In this document: piece after piece, positions 26,463 to 35,715 of the stretch
Layout: the number at the start of each line of letters is the position of its first letter
Numbering within the stretch: position 1 is the first letter of the stretch
NCBI GenBank assembly: GCA_002840975.1
Contig: PHDN01000026.1
Span: 1 to 49,419 of the forward strand
Source of the DNA: Bacteroidetes bacterium HGW-Bacteroidetes-16
GTDB taxonomy: Bacteria > Bacteroidota > Bacteroidia > Bacteroidales > F082
Direction of reading: 5' to 3'
DNA length: 49,419 nucleotides
The notes under the pieces: generated by a model
What the model was told of the DNA's origin: nothing
Databases searched by the model: none
Seen by the model: the letters and a program-made list of their open reading frames with translations, nothing else
Made by a program: the position numbers and the translations under genes

Positions 26463-29400
26463 TTATGAAATTGTGAAATAAAATGTTGCACCTCCTGCCT
26501 TTCCTGCAATCAGGTTTTCAACTTCTCCTTCGGCCCACACCTTACCTTTGTGTCGGTGAATAATCCGCTTCACTATTGCCAATCCGATGCCTGTTCCCGG
26601 GAATTCATTTAGTGTATGCAGTCTTTGAAACGGACCAAAAAGTTTTTGTGCATAATTCATGTCGAAACCGGCACCATCATCACGAACAAAATAAACCGGC
26701 ATCCCATCTTGTTGCAGCATGCCAAACTCGATGCGGGCATTCAGGTGTTTCGAAGTAAACTTCCATGCATTCCCCAGCATGTTAACCAAAACAATTCTTA
26801 AAAGATGCTCGTCTCCACGAACCTTAATCCCTTGTTGTACAATGAACTCTACTTTACGCTCTGGTTGATTTTCGTGCAGTTCATTGGCAATTTCCTGAAC
26901 CATCTCGCTCAAATGAACTTCCTGAATATTCATCTCGCTGCGGTTAATGCGCGAAAGACTTAGCATATCATCAATTAGCTGTGCCATTCTCTGGGTTGCT
27001 TTTCGCACACGATGCAAATAATTTACTCCCTGATCATCAATCCTGTCATGATAATCTTCAATCAGCGCCAGACTAAACCCATCGATGCTGCGTAAAGGTG
27101 CACGCAGGTCGTGCGATACTGAATACGAAAATGCTTCCAGCTCTTTATTTGTAGATTCAAGTTGAGCAGTACGGTCTTTGACACGTTGTTCTAGTTCCAG
27201 ATTCAGCTTTAGGATTTCTTCTTCGTCCTGCAAGCGCTCCAGTTCGGCAGCAGCACGTATTGCTACCAGTTGCAGCAATTGGGTGACCGGAGCAGCATTG
27301 GTAAGTGGCTTGATACCCATGACGGCGATTAGACCTATCGGACGGCCTGCAGAATCCCACAGCGGGATACCGATATAACTTTCCACACCCATTCCGGGCA
27401 ACAGGGTATCATCAGGAAACAGCTTTTGAATATTTTGTGGATAAACGCAGAGATCCCTCCCCATAACGTTTTCGCAAGGTGTGCCCTTGAGGGCGTATCG
27501 CAGGTTAGGTGTGATCGTGCCTTTGGCATACAGTGCCACTGTTTCCGCTATTTCTGGATTCTCTTCAATCTTGTCGATGAGCACGTAATCCATATCGAGT
27601 TTTTCGCCGAGAAACTGAGCAAGCGCATCGAAAAAGTTTTCCTTGCTTGTCTGCCAGCCCCGTTGCGCGAGGAAAAACAAGGTGTCTTCTACAAGTTTGC
27701 TATCGGTAATGTCCCGTACTATTCCCATAGAGCGGAGGGGTTTGCCATCGGCATCATACATAGTTTCGCATTGTTCATGAACGTATTTAATCCTTCCGTC
27801 TGCGAAAAGAAGCCGGTGATCAATGGTGTAGGGGGTTTTGTCTTTAAGCGAATTGGTGTAAGCCGAGTTTACCAACTCACGGTCATCAGGATGGATCGCA
27901 TTCAAAAAGGCCTCGTAAGTAGCATCGAATTTTTCGGGATCAATCTCAAACAGCCTGTATATTTCATCCGACCAATGCAGGCTATTGTTAATGATATCCA
28001 ATTCCCAACTGCCAATATGAGCAAGTTGCTGGGCTTCATTTAAACGAAAGGCTGAGGTTTCAATTGCTTCTTCGGCTCTCTTTCGCTCAGTGATATCCTG
28101 AATAACGCCAACTACACGCAAAGGATTACCTTGATCATCCCGCTCTAATTCGGCAATGGATGATATTATTTTTGGTTCAGAGGAATTTTTAGGGCGTATT
28201 TCAAATTCCAGGTTATATGGTTTATTTTCCTGAATCAGGTCAACCAATGCCTGATGAACCCGTTCTTTTTCCGTTATACAATTTTCAACCTCTTCAGTTG
28301 AGAAAGAGTCATTCTCAAGATCAAATCCATATATTCGTTTGGCTTCATCAGATCCCCAGAAACAGGTTGTTTTAATATTATACTCCCAGTTGCCGGTATG
28401 GCTTATGGTTTGAGCCATTCGGTAGCGCCCTTCGTTTATCCTTAATTCATCTTCCGCAAGTTTGCGGTCTGTAATATCGCGCGAAATGCCGATGATGCGA
28501 TAGATATGTCCGGCTTCATCACGTGCAGGGATAAGTGTAGAATGAAAATAACGACGTCCGGTGGGCAGATCCAATTCCACTTCTTCTTCGATGGCATGAG
28601 CTGCATCCACACAATGCCGGTATTTGGCATTGACGATGGAAGCAACATCTTCAGGAACGGTTTCTTCAATGAATTTGCCAATCAATTGTTCGCGAGGTAA
28701 CCCCGTAGATTTTTCAAAAGCAGGATTTATTTCCAGATTACGGAAACGTTGATCTGATGTTACTTCAAGTAAAAACAAGCTGTCAAGAACATTATCGAAT
28801 ATTTCGCGGTACCTCCACTCGCTTTGACGTAATGCAGCTTCCGCCTGTTTACGGACGGTGATATCAATAAAAGATACTATGATTTGTGCTATTTCTCCTT
28901 CGTTCCCTAATACCGGATCTGCATTAACCAGTACCCATACATCATCCTCTTTGTCAGGTCGGTGAACACCCAGAACACAATTTCTAAATGACTTGCGCGT
29001 AGCAAGAACCTGGGATACCGGATAATTTTCGAGGGGTGCTGTTGTTCCGTCTTCGAGAAAGAAATGCCAGGCTGAATCAATCACCGTTTTCCCCAATAGT
29101 TGATCCTCTGTTAAACCAAGCAGTTCCTGTGCTTTAGGATTACAGGTAATTATTTGGGTATCGGCCCCGTGAACGACAACTGCTGTCTGAATTTTTTGGA
29201 TTAATGTCCTATATTTTTCTTCGCTTTCCTGAATCGCTTTTTCAGCTTGCTTACGGTCGGAAATGTTACGTGCCAGGGCAAGGTTAAAACCCTGACCATC
29301 GTATTCAAAATAATTCGCGCTGATCTCAACAGGATAGTCGTTTCCTTGTTTTGTTTTATGGCGGGTTTCGAATACCATAAATCCATTTTCCTTTATCCAA

Positions 29401-30671
29401 TTCCAATGTTGCTGCCACCTCTCAATTGGAAAATCAGGGTCGATTTCGGTTACATTCATTTTAAGCAATTCTTCCTCACTATAACCCAGGGCCCGACAAC
29501 TCTCATCGTTGACATAACGGAAGCAAGCATTCTTGTCAATAAGAAATGCTTCATCAGTCACACTATTCAATGCGAAATTCAGAAGTTTGACCTTTTGCTC
29601 AGCGAGTTTCTGACTGGTGATATCGCGAATGAAAGCTGTTATCCCAATAACTTCACTATTTTGAAAGATAGGGTTCCAGCTCAATTCATAGTAAACATCC
29701 GGCCCTGGTTGATGTTGCACTTCAACAAAGGATTCTCCTTTAAGCACCCTGTCCATGCTGTGTTTTGCTTGTGCCTTTAACAATGGTAAGTTCATACATT
29801 CCAGCAGGTTCATTCCAACTTCTATCTCTACATTCCACACCTTTTTCATTTCTTTCTGATGCAATTTGTTAAATGTAGTGTAGCAATAGTTTTTATCTAA
29901 CGCGAAAATTATCGTGTCGGTTGAGCTGTTGATTAAAGCTAAGAGCAATGCTTGCTGACTTGTTAATGTGTTGAGAAGAACGTTAAATTCGGTGGCAATT
30001 GAAGCGGCTTCGTCGGTTCCTTCAATTTTTGAGCGGGCATGATGATTCCCCTTTCGAACTTCGGCAATGGTATTTTGGACTGCATACAACCTTTTAGTAA
30101 ACCAAATCCCCATCCACCAGGCAATAAGTGAGCCGAATGCAATGGCCATTAGTGCGTAAATTATCCCGCCAAATTTGATTTTAGCTAGTTTTTCAGCCGT
30201 TACCAAACGGCTGATACCAACGCAAACCCAACCTATTTGCCGATTGTCGAGTCGCGCCGGTGTGAGAACCTGAATTATTTCAGTAGATTTTGTCACCACC
30301 GGTTTGTTGGAGAGTGACGGCAGATCAAGTAGATAGAGCCCGCATTTGTTAGTTTCGGTGTGTGCGAGAATAAGGCCATGTTCATCGGTGAACATGGCAA
30401 ACATCAGTTCGGGATAAGAATACTGAGATTCGATAAGCTCCTGCAAGCCGGATACATCATCGGATGCGATCCAAACGGCTGCTGATGTTGAAAGCGACTG
30501 TGCCAGCGCTGTCGCCTCTTCCACCTGGCGATCAAGAAGGATTTTGCTCTGCCGCATCGTTATATCTATGATGAAAAGAGTCATCATCACAGCATGTATA
30601 ATTGCCACCCCAAGAATTAGCCGGCCACGTAGTGTCCCAAACATAAAATTTCTGATATCGCTGAGGTTCAT
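26463..30671 (-). CDS. Membrane multi-PAS sensor histidine kinase with periplasmic sensor region and HAMP
   Basis: The 1402-residue protein has a membrane segment at about 17-37, a periplasmic region of about 130 residues, a second membrane segment at about 168-188 (IIYALMAIAFGSLIAWWMGIW) and a HAMP domain. About six PAS domains follow (240-990, several ending DITERK/DITDRK), then a GAF-like domain (about 1005-1150), HisKA with VSHDLRAPLRSIDGF and a HATPase with LGNAWKFT, DDGAGFDM and GTGIGLAI. The C-terminal tail carries the extra peptide NLIAGKAG at the same place as the neighbouring kinase. Its ATG overlaps the stop of the PhnD-like gene by 4 bases, suggesting the binding protein is its periplasmic sensor partner. 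Confidence 0.88.
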   Translation of the reverse strand: MNLSDIRNFMFGTLRGRLILGVAIIHAVMMTLFIIDITMRQSKILLDRQVEEATALAQSLSTSAAVWIASDDVSGLQELIESQYSYPELMFAMFTDEHGLILAHTETNKCGLYLLDLPSLSNKPVVTKSTEIIQVLTPARLDNRQIGWVCVGISRLVTAEKLAKIKFGGIIYALMAIAFGSLIAWWMGIWFTKRLYAVQNTIAEVRKGNHHARSKIEGTDEAASIATEFNVLLNTLTSQQALLLALINSSTDTIIFALDKNYCYTTFNKLHQKEMKKVWNVEIEVGMNLLECMNLPLLKAQAKHSMDRVLKGESFVEVQHQPGPDVYYELSWNPIFQNSEVIGITAFIRDITSQKLAEQKVKLLNFALNSVTDEAFLIDKNACFRYVNDESCRALGYSEEELLKMNVTEIDPDFPIERWQQHWNWIKENGFMVFETRHKTKQGNDYPVEISANYFEYDGQGFNLALARNISDRKQAEKAIQESEEKYRTLIQKIQTAVVVHGADTQIITCNPKAQELLGLTEDQLLGKTVIDSAWHFFLEDGTTAPLENYPVSQVLATRKSFRNCVLGVHRPDKEDDVWVLVNADPVLGNEGEIAQIIVSFIDITVRKQAEAALRQSEWRYREIFDNVLDSLFLLEVTSDQRFRNLEINPAFEKSTGLPREQLIGKFIEETVPEDVASIVNAKYRHCVDAAHAIEEEVELDLPTGRRYFHSTLIPARDEAGHIYRIIGISRDITDRKLAEDELRINEGRYRMAQTISHTGNWEYNIKTTCFWGSDEAKRIYGFDLENDSFSTEEVENCITEKERVHQALVDLIQENKPYNLEFEIRPKNSSEPKIISSIAELERDDQGNPLRVVGVIQDITERKRAEEAIETSAFRLNEAQQLAHIGSWELDIINNSLHWSDEIYRLFEIDPEKFDATYEAFLNAIHPDDRELVNSAYTNSLKDKTPYTIDHRLLFADGRIKYVHEQCETMYDADGKPLRSMGIVRDITDSKLVEDTLFFLAQRGWQTSKENFFDALAQFLGEKLDMDYVLIDKIEENPEIAETVALYAKGTITPNLRYALKGTPCENVMGRDLCVYPQNIQKLFPDDTLLPGMGVESYIGIPLWDSAGRPIGLIAVMGIKPLTNAAPVTQLLQLVAIRAAAELERLQDEEEILKLNLELEQRVKDRTAQLESTNKELEAFSYSVSHDLRAPLRSIDGFSLALIEDYHDRIDDQGVNYLHRVRKATQRMAQLIDDMLSLSRINRSEMNIQEVHLSEMVQEIANELHENQPERKVEFIVQQGIKVRGDEHLLRIVLVNMLGNAWKFTSKHLNARIEFGMLQQDGMPVYFVRDDGAGFDMNYAQKLFGPFQRLHTLNEFPGTGIGLAIVKRIIHRHKGKVWAEGEVENLIAGKAGGATFYFTIS
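26494..26514 (-). repeat. Degenerate copy of the palindromic mini-element, encoding NLIAGKAG
   Basis: The sequence CCTGCCTTTCCTGCAATCAGG matches the copy at 23591-23611 in 18 of 21 bases, but the changes spoil the palindrome. It encodes NLIAGKAG before the GATFYFTIS end of the kinase. It may be an older insertion, or both may descend from duplication of one kinase that already held the insert. Confidence 0.55.
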
Positions 30672-31573
30672 CTTATTTCAATTTTTCGGACTTCCTTTTC
30701 AAACTGTCCAATATAATCGTGTACTACATTGTAATCAGTATCCGATGCCGGTAGAAAACGGGCGGTTTCCATCCCTGCAAGAATCAATCGTCCTTCCTCG
30801 GTGGCATCAAGCTCTGTCAGGAGTTTTTGAACATGCCCGATAATGTTGGATGGGATACGGTTATGCACCATTACAGAGTTATTGATTAAAGGTTCGGTCT
30901 CCCAAATAACCTTCAGTTCTGAAGCTTCGTTAGGATGATCTTTCCGGAATGCTCTCCAAGGGGGAGGCCAGGTAGCCCCGGCTACCGTTAGCTTCATATA
31001 TACATTCATGATTGACGATTCCTGTGAACCCACATATTTGTTTTCTATATCGGTAGAAACATTAAGGCCTGCACGGTACAAAAAATATTGAGGCATAATG
31101 CAAGCGGCCAATGCTGTGGGAGCCGGATAGCTCACCGCTTTCCCTTTCAAATCCTGAGGTATTCTGATTCCCCCATCCTTTCGGACGATAAAAATTCCTT
31201 TGAAATCGTTTGGTTCACCGGCCATTGCAATAACAGTGTACCCAAAATTCATCGCCTGAAGAGTTTGCCATGGGTTAGATAACAAGAAATCAGGTTTCCC
31301 TGACTTGTATTTTTCTTCAAAAAGGGCATAATTGCGCGATGCTTCAATCGTAAACTTCGCACCTACTTCCTTAGCGTTCAAATAGTCTATCAAAGGTTGA
31401 TAGTCATGAATAAGTTTGCTCGGGTTATGCAAAGGATGAACGGCGAAACTATAAATAGGAATTTCAACGTCGTCTGGCTCTTCACCATAACGTAGCACCT
31501 GATTTCCAGGTTTATGTACACAGCTCAATACTGACAATATGAGCAGTAAGAAATATTTTCGATGCTTTTTCAT
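30668..31573 (-). CDS. PhnD-like periplasmic binding lipoprotein, probable kinase-associated sensor
   Basis: The 301-residue protein has a hydrophobic leader ending in the lipobox LSVLSC, so it is likely a lipoprotein. The mature part follows the phosphate/phosphite/phosphonate-binding (PhnD) fold: FAVHPLHNPSKLIHDYQPLIDYL, a binding-site segment DFLLSNPWQTLQAM, DLKGKAVSYPAPTALAACIMPQYFL and GSQESSIMNVYMKLTVAGATW. No ABC permease or ATPase of a phosphonate system is near. Instead its stop overlaps the start of a membrane histidine kinase (ATGA), so it most likely senses a ligand for that kinase. The ligand could be a phosphorus compound but related proteins bind other molecules. Confidence 0.78.
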   Translation of the reverse strand: MKKHRKYFLLLILSVLSCVHKPGNQVLRYGEEPDDVEIPIYSFAVHPLHNPSKLIHDYQPLIDYLNAKEVGAKFTIEASRNYALFEEKYKSGKPDFLLSNPWQTLQAMNFGYTVIAMAGEPNDFKGIFIVRKDGGIRIPQDLKGKAVSYPAPTALAACIMPQYFLYRAGLNVSTDIENKYVGSQESSIMNVYMKLTVAGATWPPPWRAFRKDHPNEASELKVIWETEPLINNSVMVHNRIPSNIIGHVQKLLTELDATEEGRLILAGMETARFLPASDTDYNVVHDYIGQFEKEVRKIEIR

Positions 31574-32086
31574 GGTTTAGGTGCGCTGATTTCAGATGGT
31601 TTCACATCATACAATCTTCTGATTTGATCCAAACAAAAAAGTTGATCGAAATGGTGTGAAAAATATGAGAGAAAACACCGTAACCGCAATAACATAAAGA
31701 TAACCTGGTATTCATTTTTAATACTCAACTTGGATAAATTACCGCTTTTTCCCAAGTTTTGGAAATGGTGATTAAAATGAATTCTTCTGAAAAAACGTTC
31801 CTGTACCATACTATTCAGGTAATCAATATCAACATAGACCGCTCAAAATAGGCACAAATAATCCTTAACCTTAATTACAAATATACAACTATTGATGGGA
31901 AATATATATATTTATTTTGCTCAACATGGTTGCCGTGACACTATATTGAAAATTTTTTCAACCATGCAGTCAAGGCGGGAATCTCAAAAATTTAACCGGA
32001 CACCAATGTACTTTTAAGCTAGAAATGCAAAGTTAAGTCTATTGGTTGCATGATGAGATAACCTGGAAAGGATACTCACAAAAAAA
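31574..32086. other. Non-coding gap upstream of the sensory operon
   Basis: About 510 bases separate the sensory operon start from the terminator of the ice-binding gene. A 79-codon minus frame (31570-31809) overlaps the PhnD-like gene by 4 bases but has no recognisable domain or promoter, so I do not call it. A TAnnTTTG-type box (TATATTTG on the minus strand) occurs at 31878-31885, about 305 bases before the PhnD-like start, without a clear -33 partner. I see no RNA gene or repeat. Confidence 0.4.
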
Positions 32087-32114
32087 AAGAGAAGCCTTAA
32101 AAAAGGCTTCTCTT
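32087..32114 (-). terminator. Strong intrinsic terminator of the ice-binding gene
   Basis: AAGAGAAGCCTT and AAGGCTTCTCTT form a perfect 12-bp stem with a 4-base loop. On the minus strand the hairpin is followed by a run of T (the A-tract 32080-32088 on the plus strand), about 50 bases after the ice-binding gene stop. A short TTTT on the plus side means it could work in both directions. Confidence 0.85.
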
Positions 32115-32164
32115 TTCAATAATTCTGATAAATGCGGTTTTGACTGGAATGTCAATGCATCTTA

Positions 32165-33337
32165 CTAAGCTAATTTAATATGACGTCGATAACGAACGAT
32201 TAAACTGATGAGGATGAGCGCACCACCTAATGCCAATGCCCATGTGGAAAGTGGAATAGCTGGCGCCGAAGCATAAGGTACAAGCGCGTAATCGCTGGCT
32301 GTGAAGGATCCTCCAACAGCAGTAGCTGTATTTAAAACGAAACCATTATCAATATCTGTTTGGGTAATAATGTAGGAAGTTGGATGGGTATCGCTTTGTC
32401 CTGCCAAAAGTGTTATGATCCATGAGGTAGCCGTAAGGTCATCGGAGACATTGATGTCCGACAGAGTTACCGCACCAATGTTTTCAACCACTATGTCGTA
32501 ATTGATCACATCACCCACAGCAGAAAAGGACAAGGGACTGGCGGTTTTGGTCAAGGTTAGGTCACCAGATCCAGGGGACGACTCACCAGGTTTGTTCAAT
32601 GTGCTTAAACCGGCCAGTGTTACAGCACCATTTCTGGCAAGTAACCTTCCGTCTATAGTAGAACCAACATTCATGGTAATGGAAGTCAAGGCCATAATAT
32701 TGCCTTTAAAATCCGTATAATCGCCAATAACGGCTGAAGAGCCAACCTGCCAATAAACATTATTCGCCACAGCACCACCCGTAAGCAATACATTGCCCCC
32801 TGAGGGAGATGGGTTGGGGCTTCCTCCAATGGTAGTGAAGTCTGATGCAATCTGGAATATCCATACGGCACTTGCATCACCCTGGGCATCAAGCGTTAAA
32901 TTACCTGATTGAATTAAAAGAGTAGAAGCTGATTTATATATTCCCGGGTAGAGTGTTGTCCCTCCCTGATCACCAGCAATGGTTGCCGGGGCAGGTGAGG
33001 AAGCAGCTGCCGCATAAAGGTAGGCATCCCTCAGGTCCTGTTTGGCCTGTAAGAGCATGGCTGGCACGCCGGGAGGTGCAATATCGTCGGCAGCATAAAT
33101 TGCACCGCCTACCACGGTGGAAGGAGGAAATCCTGTAATGAAAGAACGAAATCCGGGGCTTAATCCTACGTCCATATTATTGATCACACTCGGCGTGCCG
33201 GCGCTGGTAATGGCGGTACCTGCTAGTATTCCGAAGTTAGCGGCTGAGTTCAGATCAGGGGCAATCTGTCCGAAATTTACAGTTGGCACTAATAAAAGTG
33301 CGGCAACAATTAATGTGTTAAAAAGCTTTGTTTTCAT
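32165..33337 (-). CDS. Ice-binding-like (DUF3494) surface protein with IPTL-like C-terminal anchor
   Basis: The 390-residue protein has a signal peptide (to about residue 23, NFGQ). Residues about 27-250 match the DUF3494 ice-binding family: AANFGILAGTAITSAG, VINNMDVGLSPG, GGTTLYPGIYKS, GNLTLDAQGDASAVWIFQI, NVYWQVGSSAVIGDYTDFKGNIMA and GSTIDGRLLARNGAVTL. A DUF11/COG1361-like domain (about 258-350, TKTASP...VGDVINYDIVVENIG) follows. The C-terminus is IPLSTWALALGGALILI plus a basic tail, like IPTL/PEP-type sorting signals rather than a T9SS domain. Family members bind ice or act as adhesins; the latter is possible in a non-cold habitat. It is monocistronic with a strong terminator. Confidence 0.85.
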   Translation of the reverse strand: MKTKLFNTLIVAALLLVPTVNFGQIAPDLNSAANFGILAGTAITSAGTPSVINNMDVGLSPGFRSFITGFPPSTVVGGAIYAADDIAPPGVPAMLLQAKQDLRDAYLYAAAASSPAPATIAGDQGGTTLYPGIYKSASTLLIQSGNLTLDAQGDASAVWIFQIASDFTTIGGSPNPSPSGGNVLLTGGAVANNVYWQVGSSAVIGDYTDFKGNIMALTSITMNVGSTIDGRLLARNGAVTLAGLSTLNKPGESSPGSGDLTLTKTASPLSFSAVGDVINYDIVVENIGAVTLSDINVSDDLTATSWIITLLAGQSDTHPTSYIITQTDIDNGFVLNTATAVGGSFTASDYALVPYASAPAIPLSTWALALGGALILISLIVRYRRHIKLA

Positions 33338-33698
33338 CAGGAGTAATATTTAGGTATGATTTTTAAAAATGCAACAGTAAAAAACGCATTTTAAAATAAA
33401 TTATCTGTTACACAATTTCGAAAAAAAGTTACATCTTTCACAGGTTTTTTTTAGATGAAAATAACTTGTCTGTGCTGTAGAGGAAAGTTCCTCGCTCACC
33501 ATTATTACCTTCGTATTTCTATCCATAATTCCTAAACAGAGATTTATACCTTGTTTCTGATTCTCTCTCTCCTCATATTAATCTATTCACTAACAAAAAT
33601 TCCAACCGGTTGATATTGAAGTGCAAGAGAGTCATATAAGGCAGGCACATGCATACAGGAACCCGGAAGAGGGTTGTATCATGTTGATTTATACAATT
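33338..33698. other. Non-coding gap between the ice-binding and LutA-like genes
   Basis: This 361-base AT-rich region should hold the promoter of the ice-binding gene, but I find no clean TTTG/TAnnTTTG pair. The closest is TACTGTTG on the minus strand, about 35 bases upstream of the start, with one mismatch. No terminator hairpin, RNA gene or repeat was recognised. Confidence 0.35.
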
Positions 33699-34418
33699 TT
33701 AATACCCCGACGCCAGCACATCCACCACATGCGCTATTTTCAAAGGTATGGCTTGTTTTTTAATATACGTATCGAGATGCAGCAAACAACCAGGATCGTT
33801 GCTGACCAAATACTCTGCACCACCGTTGATGGCGTTTTCCACTACCTGTTTGCTCATGGCAACGGCAATGGGTTCAAAACGGTTGGCAAACATACCGCTA
33901 AAACCACAGTAGTCTTCGCAGTTTTCCAGGTTCACCAAAGTCAATCCATGTACATTCCTAAGCAATTGCAAAGGCTCATTTTTCTGCCCATAGCTTCTGG
34001 TAGCAGCACAATTTTCCACGAACGCCACCTTGTGGTTAAAAGTGGCCCCAAAAGTGGTTTTATTTAACACATTCACCAGGAAATCAGTAATTTCAAATAC
34101 ATTCCTTTGCAATTGGCGGTACTCATTGTGGTAGGCACCATTGTAAAACAGTTCGTCAAAGTGGCTTTTTATATATCCCAGGCATGCTGGTGAAGCACTT
34201 ACTACCATCCGGTTGTTGCTAAATTCGGTGATCAGTTTTTCACCCAGGATCTTGGCTTCTTCCCAAAATCCCTCCACAAATGCCAATTGTCCACAGCAGG
34301 TCTGTCCTTCATGATAATGAGTGGTTACTCCTGCCTTCTCAAGCACCTTCAACATGCTGAATCCCATTTCGGGATAAAACTGGTCAATTACACAGGGAAT
34401 ATGAATATCAACTTCCAT
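33699..34418 (-). CDS. LutA/YkgE-like (Fe-S)-binding CCG-domain protein
   Basis: The 239-residue protein has two cysteine-rich repeats of the CCG family: the first with IPCVIDQFYP and QTCCGQLAF (Cys41-Cys42), the second with VENCAATRSY and ENCEDYCGFSGMF. In the second motif the first Cys of the usual CCG pair is replaced by Tyr, which could alter cluster binding. Relatives (LutA, GlpC/HdrB-like) take part in lactate oxidation or other electron-transfer complexes. LutB and LutC are not adjacent; instead it trails aroB-aroA by 19 bases and probably shares their transcript. Its link to aromatic synthesis is unclear. Confidence 0.8.
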   Translation of the reverse strand: MEVDIHIPCVIDQFYPEMGFSMLKVLEKAGVTTHYHEGQTCCGQLAFVEGFWEEAKILGEKLITEFSNNRMVVSASPACLGYIKSHFDELFYNGAYHNEYRQLQRNVFEITDFLVNVLNKTTFGATFNHKVAFVENCAATRSYGQKNEPLQLLRNVHGLTLVNLENCEDYCGFSGMFANRFEPIAVAMSKQVVENAINGGAEYLVSNDPGCLLHLDTYIKKQAIPLKIAHVVDVLASGY

Positions 34419-34437
34419 AGCTTAATTTTCGATAAAT

Positions 34438-35700
34438 TTAAACTGTTTTGGTTTCGGTGAATACAGCAAAACCAAGTTTATTTATTTCAGTCCAAAATCC
34501 GGGGTAAGATTTCGTCACCACCTCAGCATCCTTGATCTGAATTGTTGGGAACCTGAGTACCAAAGGAGCCAAACTCATGGCCAACCGGTGGTCGTGGTAG
34601 GTATTGAAAATCAGGTGATCAAGGCTACTTTTTTCAGTAATCGAAAGGGAACAGGTATCCTCCTTCTGATGCAAGTGAACCCCGATTTTTTCCAATTCGA
34701 TACCCAGGCTCTCCACACGATTCGATTCTTTGTATTTGAGATGGCTTATACCCGTAAAAACGGCTTTAGTTCCAAGGACGGCACAGGTAGTAATTACCGG
34801 TAATGCCAAATCAGGACAATCTTTAAAATCAAATGAAACTTTCTTTGGAATCTCACCTGTCGACAGCAACCGTAATCCATTGGTTTCGTAAAGGGTTTTT
34901 ACGCCAAGAGTGGTATACATTTCCGCCAGCACGCGATCGCCCTGGATGCTTTGCTCGTAAAGACCCGGGATAAAAATATCAGCTTGTTCGGAAAGTGCCG
35001 CAACCTCGTACCAATAGGCTGCCGATGTCCAATCGGATTCCACTTCATAATCTATTTTATTGTATGGATGAGGGTCTACTACAACACAATCATCGAAAAG
35101 CGAAACATGCGCTCCAAATGTCTTCATCATGTCCACTGTCATTCCAACATAGGGCTGAGAAACAACCTGTTTTGAAAAATTTATTTTCAATCCCTCTTCC
35201 AGGTATGGGCCGATCAATAATATGGCCGTTACAAACTGGCTACTCATGGAAGTATCCACCCTGATCTCACCGCCATAAATCTCAGTTCCTGTGATATGAA
35301 TGGGCAGGAATCCGTTTTTTCCACAATATCTGATTCGAGCGCCCAGACTAACCAAACCTTCCACAAGTGCACCAATGGGACGCTCTTTCATTCGTTGACT
35401 TCCCGTGACGAGCCACTCGCCATCATGAGAAACGAGAAAGGCTGTTAGAAATCGGGCTACCGTTCCGGCGTTATCAACATCCAAAATCGCGGGTATGTCA
35501 CTAGCTCCCCAGAACCGGATAAATTCCAAATGGCGTTTTAACAACCGGGTGTCATCAGCCTCTGATAACCTCTCAATGGAGCTATCCTGGCCCGACAATT
35601 CAGCAATAATCAACGCCCGGTTGCTGATGCTTTTCGAGCCAGGGAGTTCAACAGTCCCAATCGCGTGTTTCGATTTTTGTGTGAGTTTTACCGTTTGCAC
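34438..35700 (-). CDS. aroA: 3-phosphoshikimate 1-carboxyvinyltransferase (EPSP synthase)
   Basis: The 420-residue enzyme carries the EPSP synthase hallmarks: PGSKSISNRALI near the N-terminus (about 20-31), DNAGTVARFLTAFL, a GSQRMKERPIGALVEGL block, SSQFVTAIL and the C-terminal KYKESNRVESLGIELEKIG and TYHDHRLAMSLAPL. It joins shikimate-3-phosphate and PEP in the sixth step of the shikimate pathway. The start appears to be GTG at 35700, giving MQTVKL. It lies 15 bases behind aroB. Length is near the usual 420-430. Confidence 0.92.
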   Translation of the reverse strand: MQTVKLTQKSKHAIGTVELPGSKSISNRALIIAELSGQDSSIERLSEADDTRLLKRHLEFIRFWGASDIPAILDVDNAGTVARFLTAFLVSHDGEWLVTGSQRMKERPIGALVEGLVSLGARIRYCGKNGFLPIHITGTEIYGGEIRVDTSMSSQFVTAILLIGPYLEEGLKINFSKQVVSQPYVGMTVDMMKTFGAHVSLFDDCVVVDPHPYNKIDYEVESDWTSAAYWYEVAALSEQADIFIPGLYEQSIQGDRVLAEMYTTLGVKTLYETNGLRLLSTGEIPKKVSFDFKDCPDLALPVITTCAVLGTKAVFTGISHLKYKESNRVESLGIELEKIGVHLHQKEDTCSLSITEKSSLDHLIFNTYHDHRLAMSLAPLVLRFPTIQIKDAEVVTKSYPGFWTEINKLGFAVFTETKTV

Positions 35701-35715
35701 GTGAGGTTTGATTAA

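Noticed and set aside
31570-31809. A 79-codon minus-strand frame overlapping the PhnD-like gene start by 4 bases
   Set aside because: No recognisable domain, signal peptide or promoter, and basic/His-rich composition typical of translated non-coding DNA.
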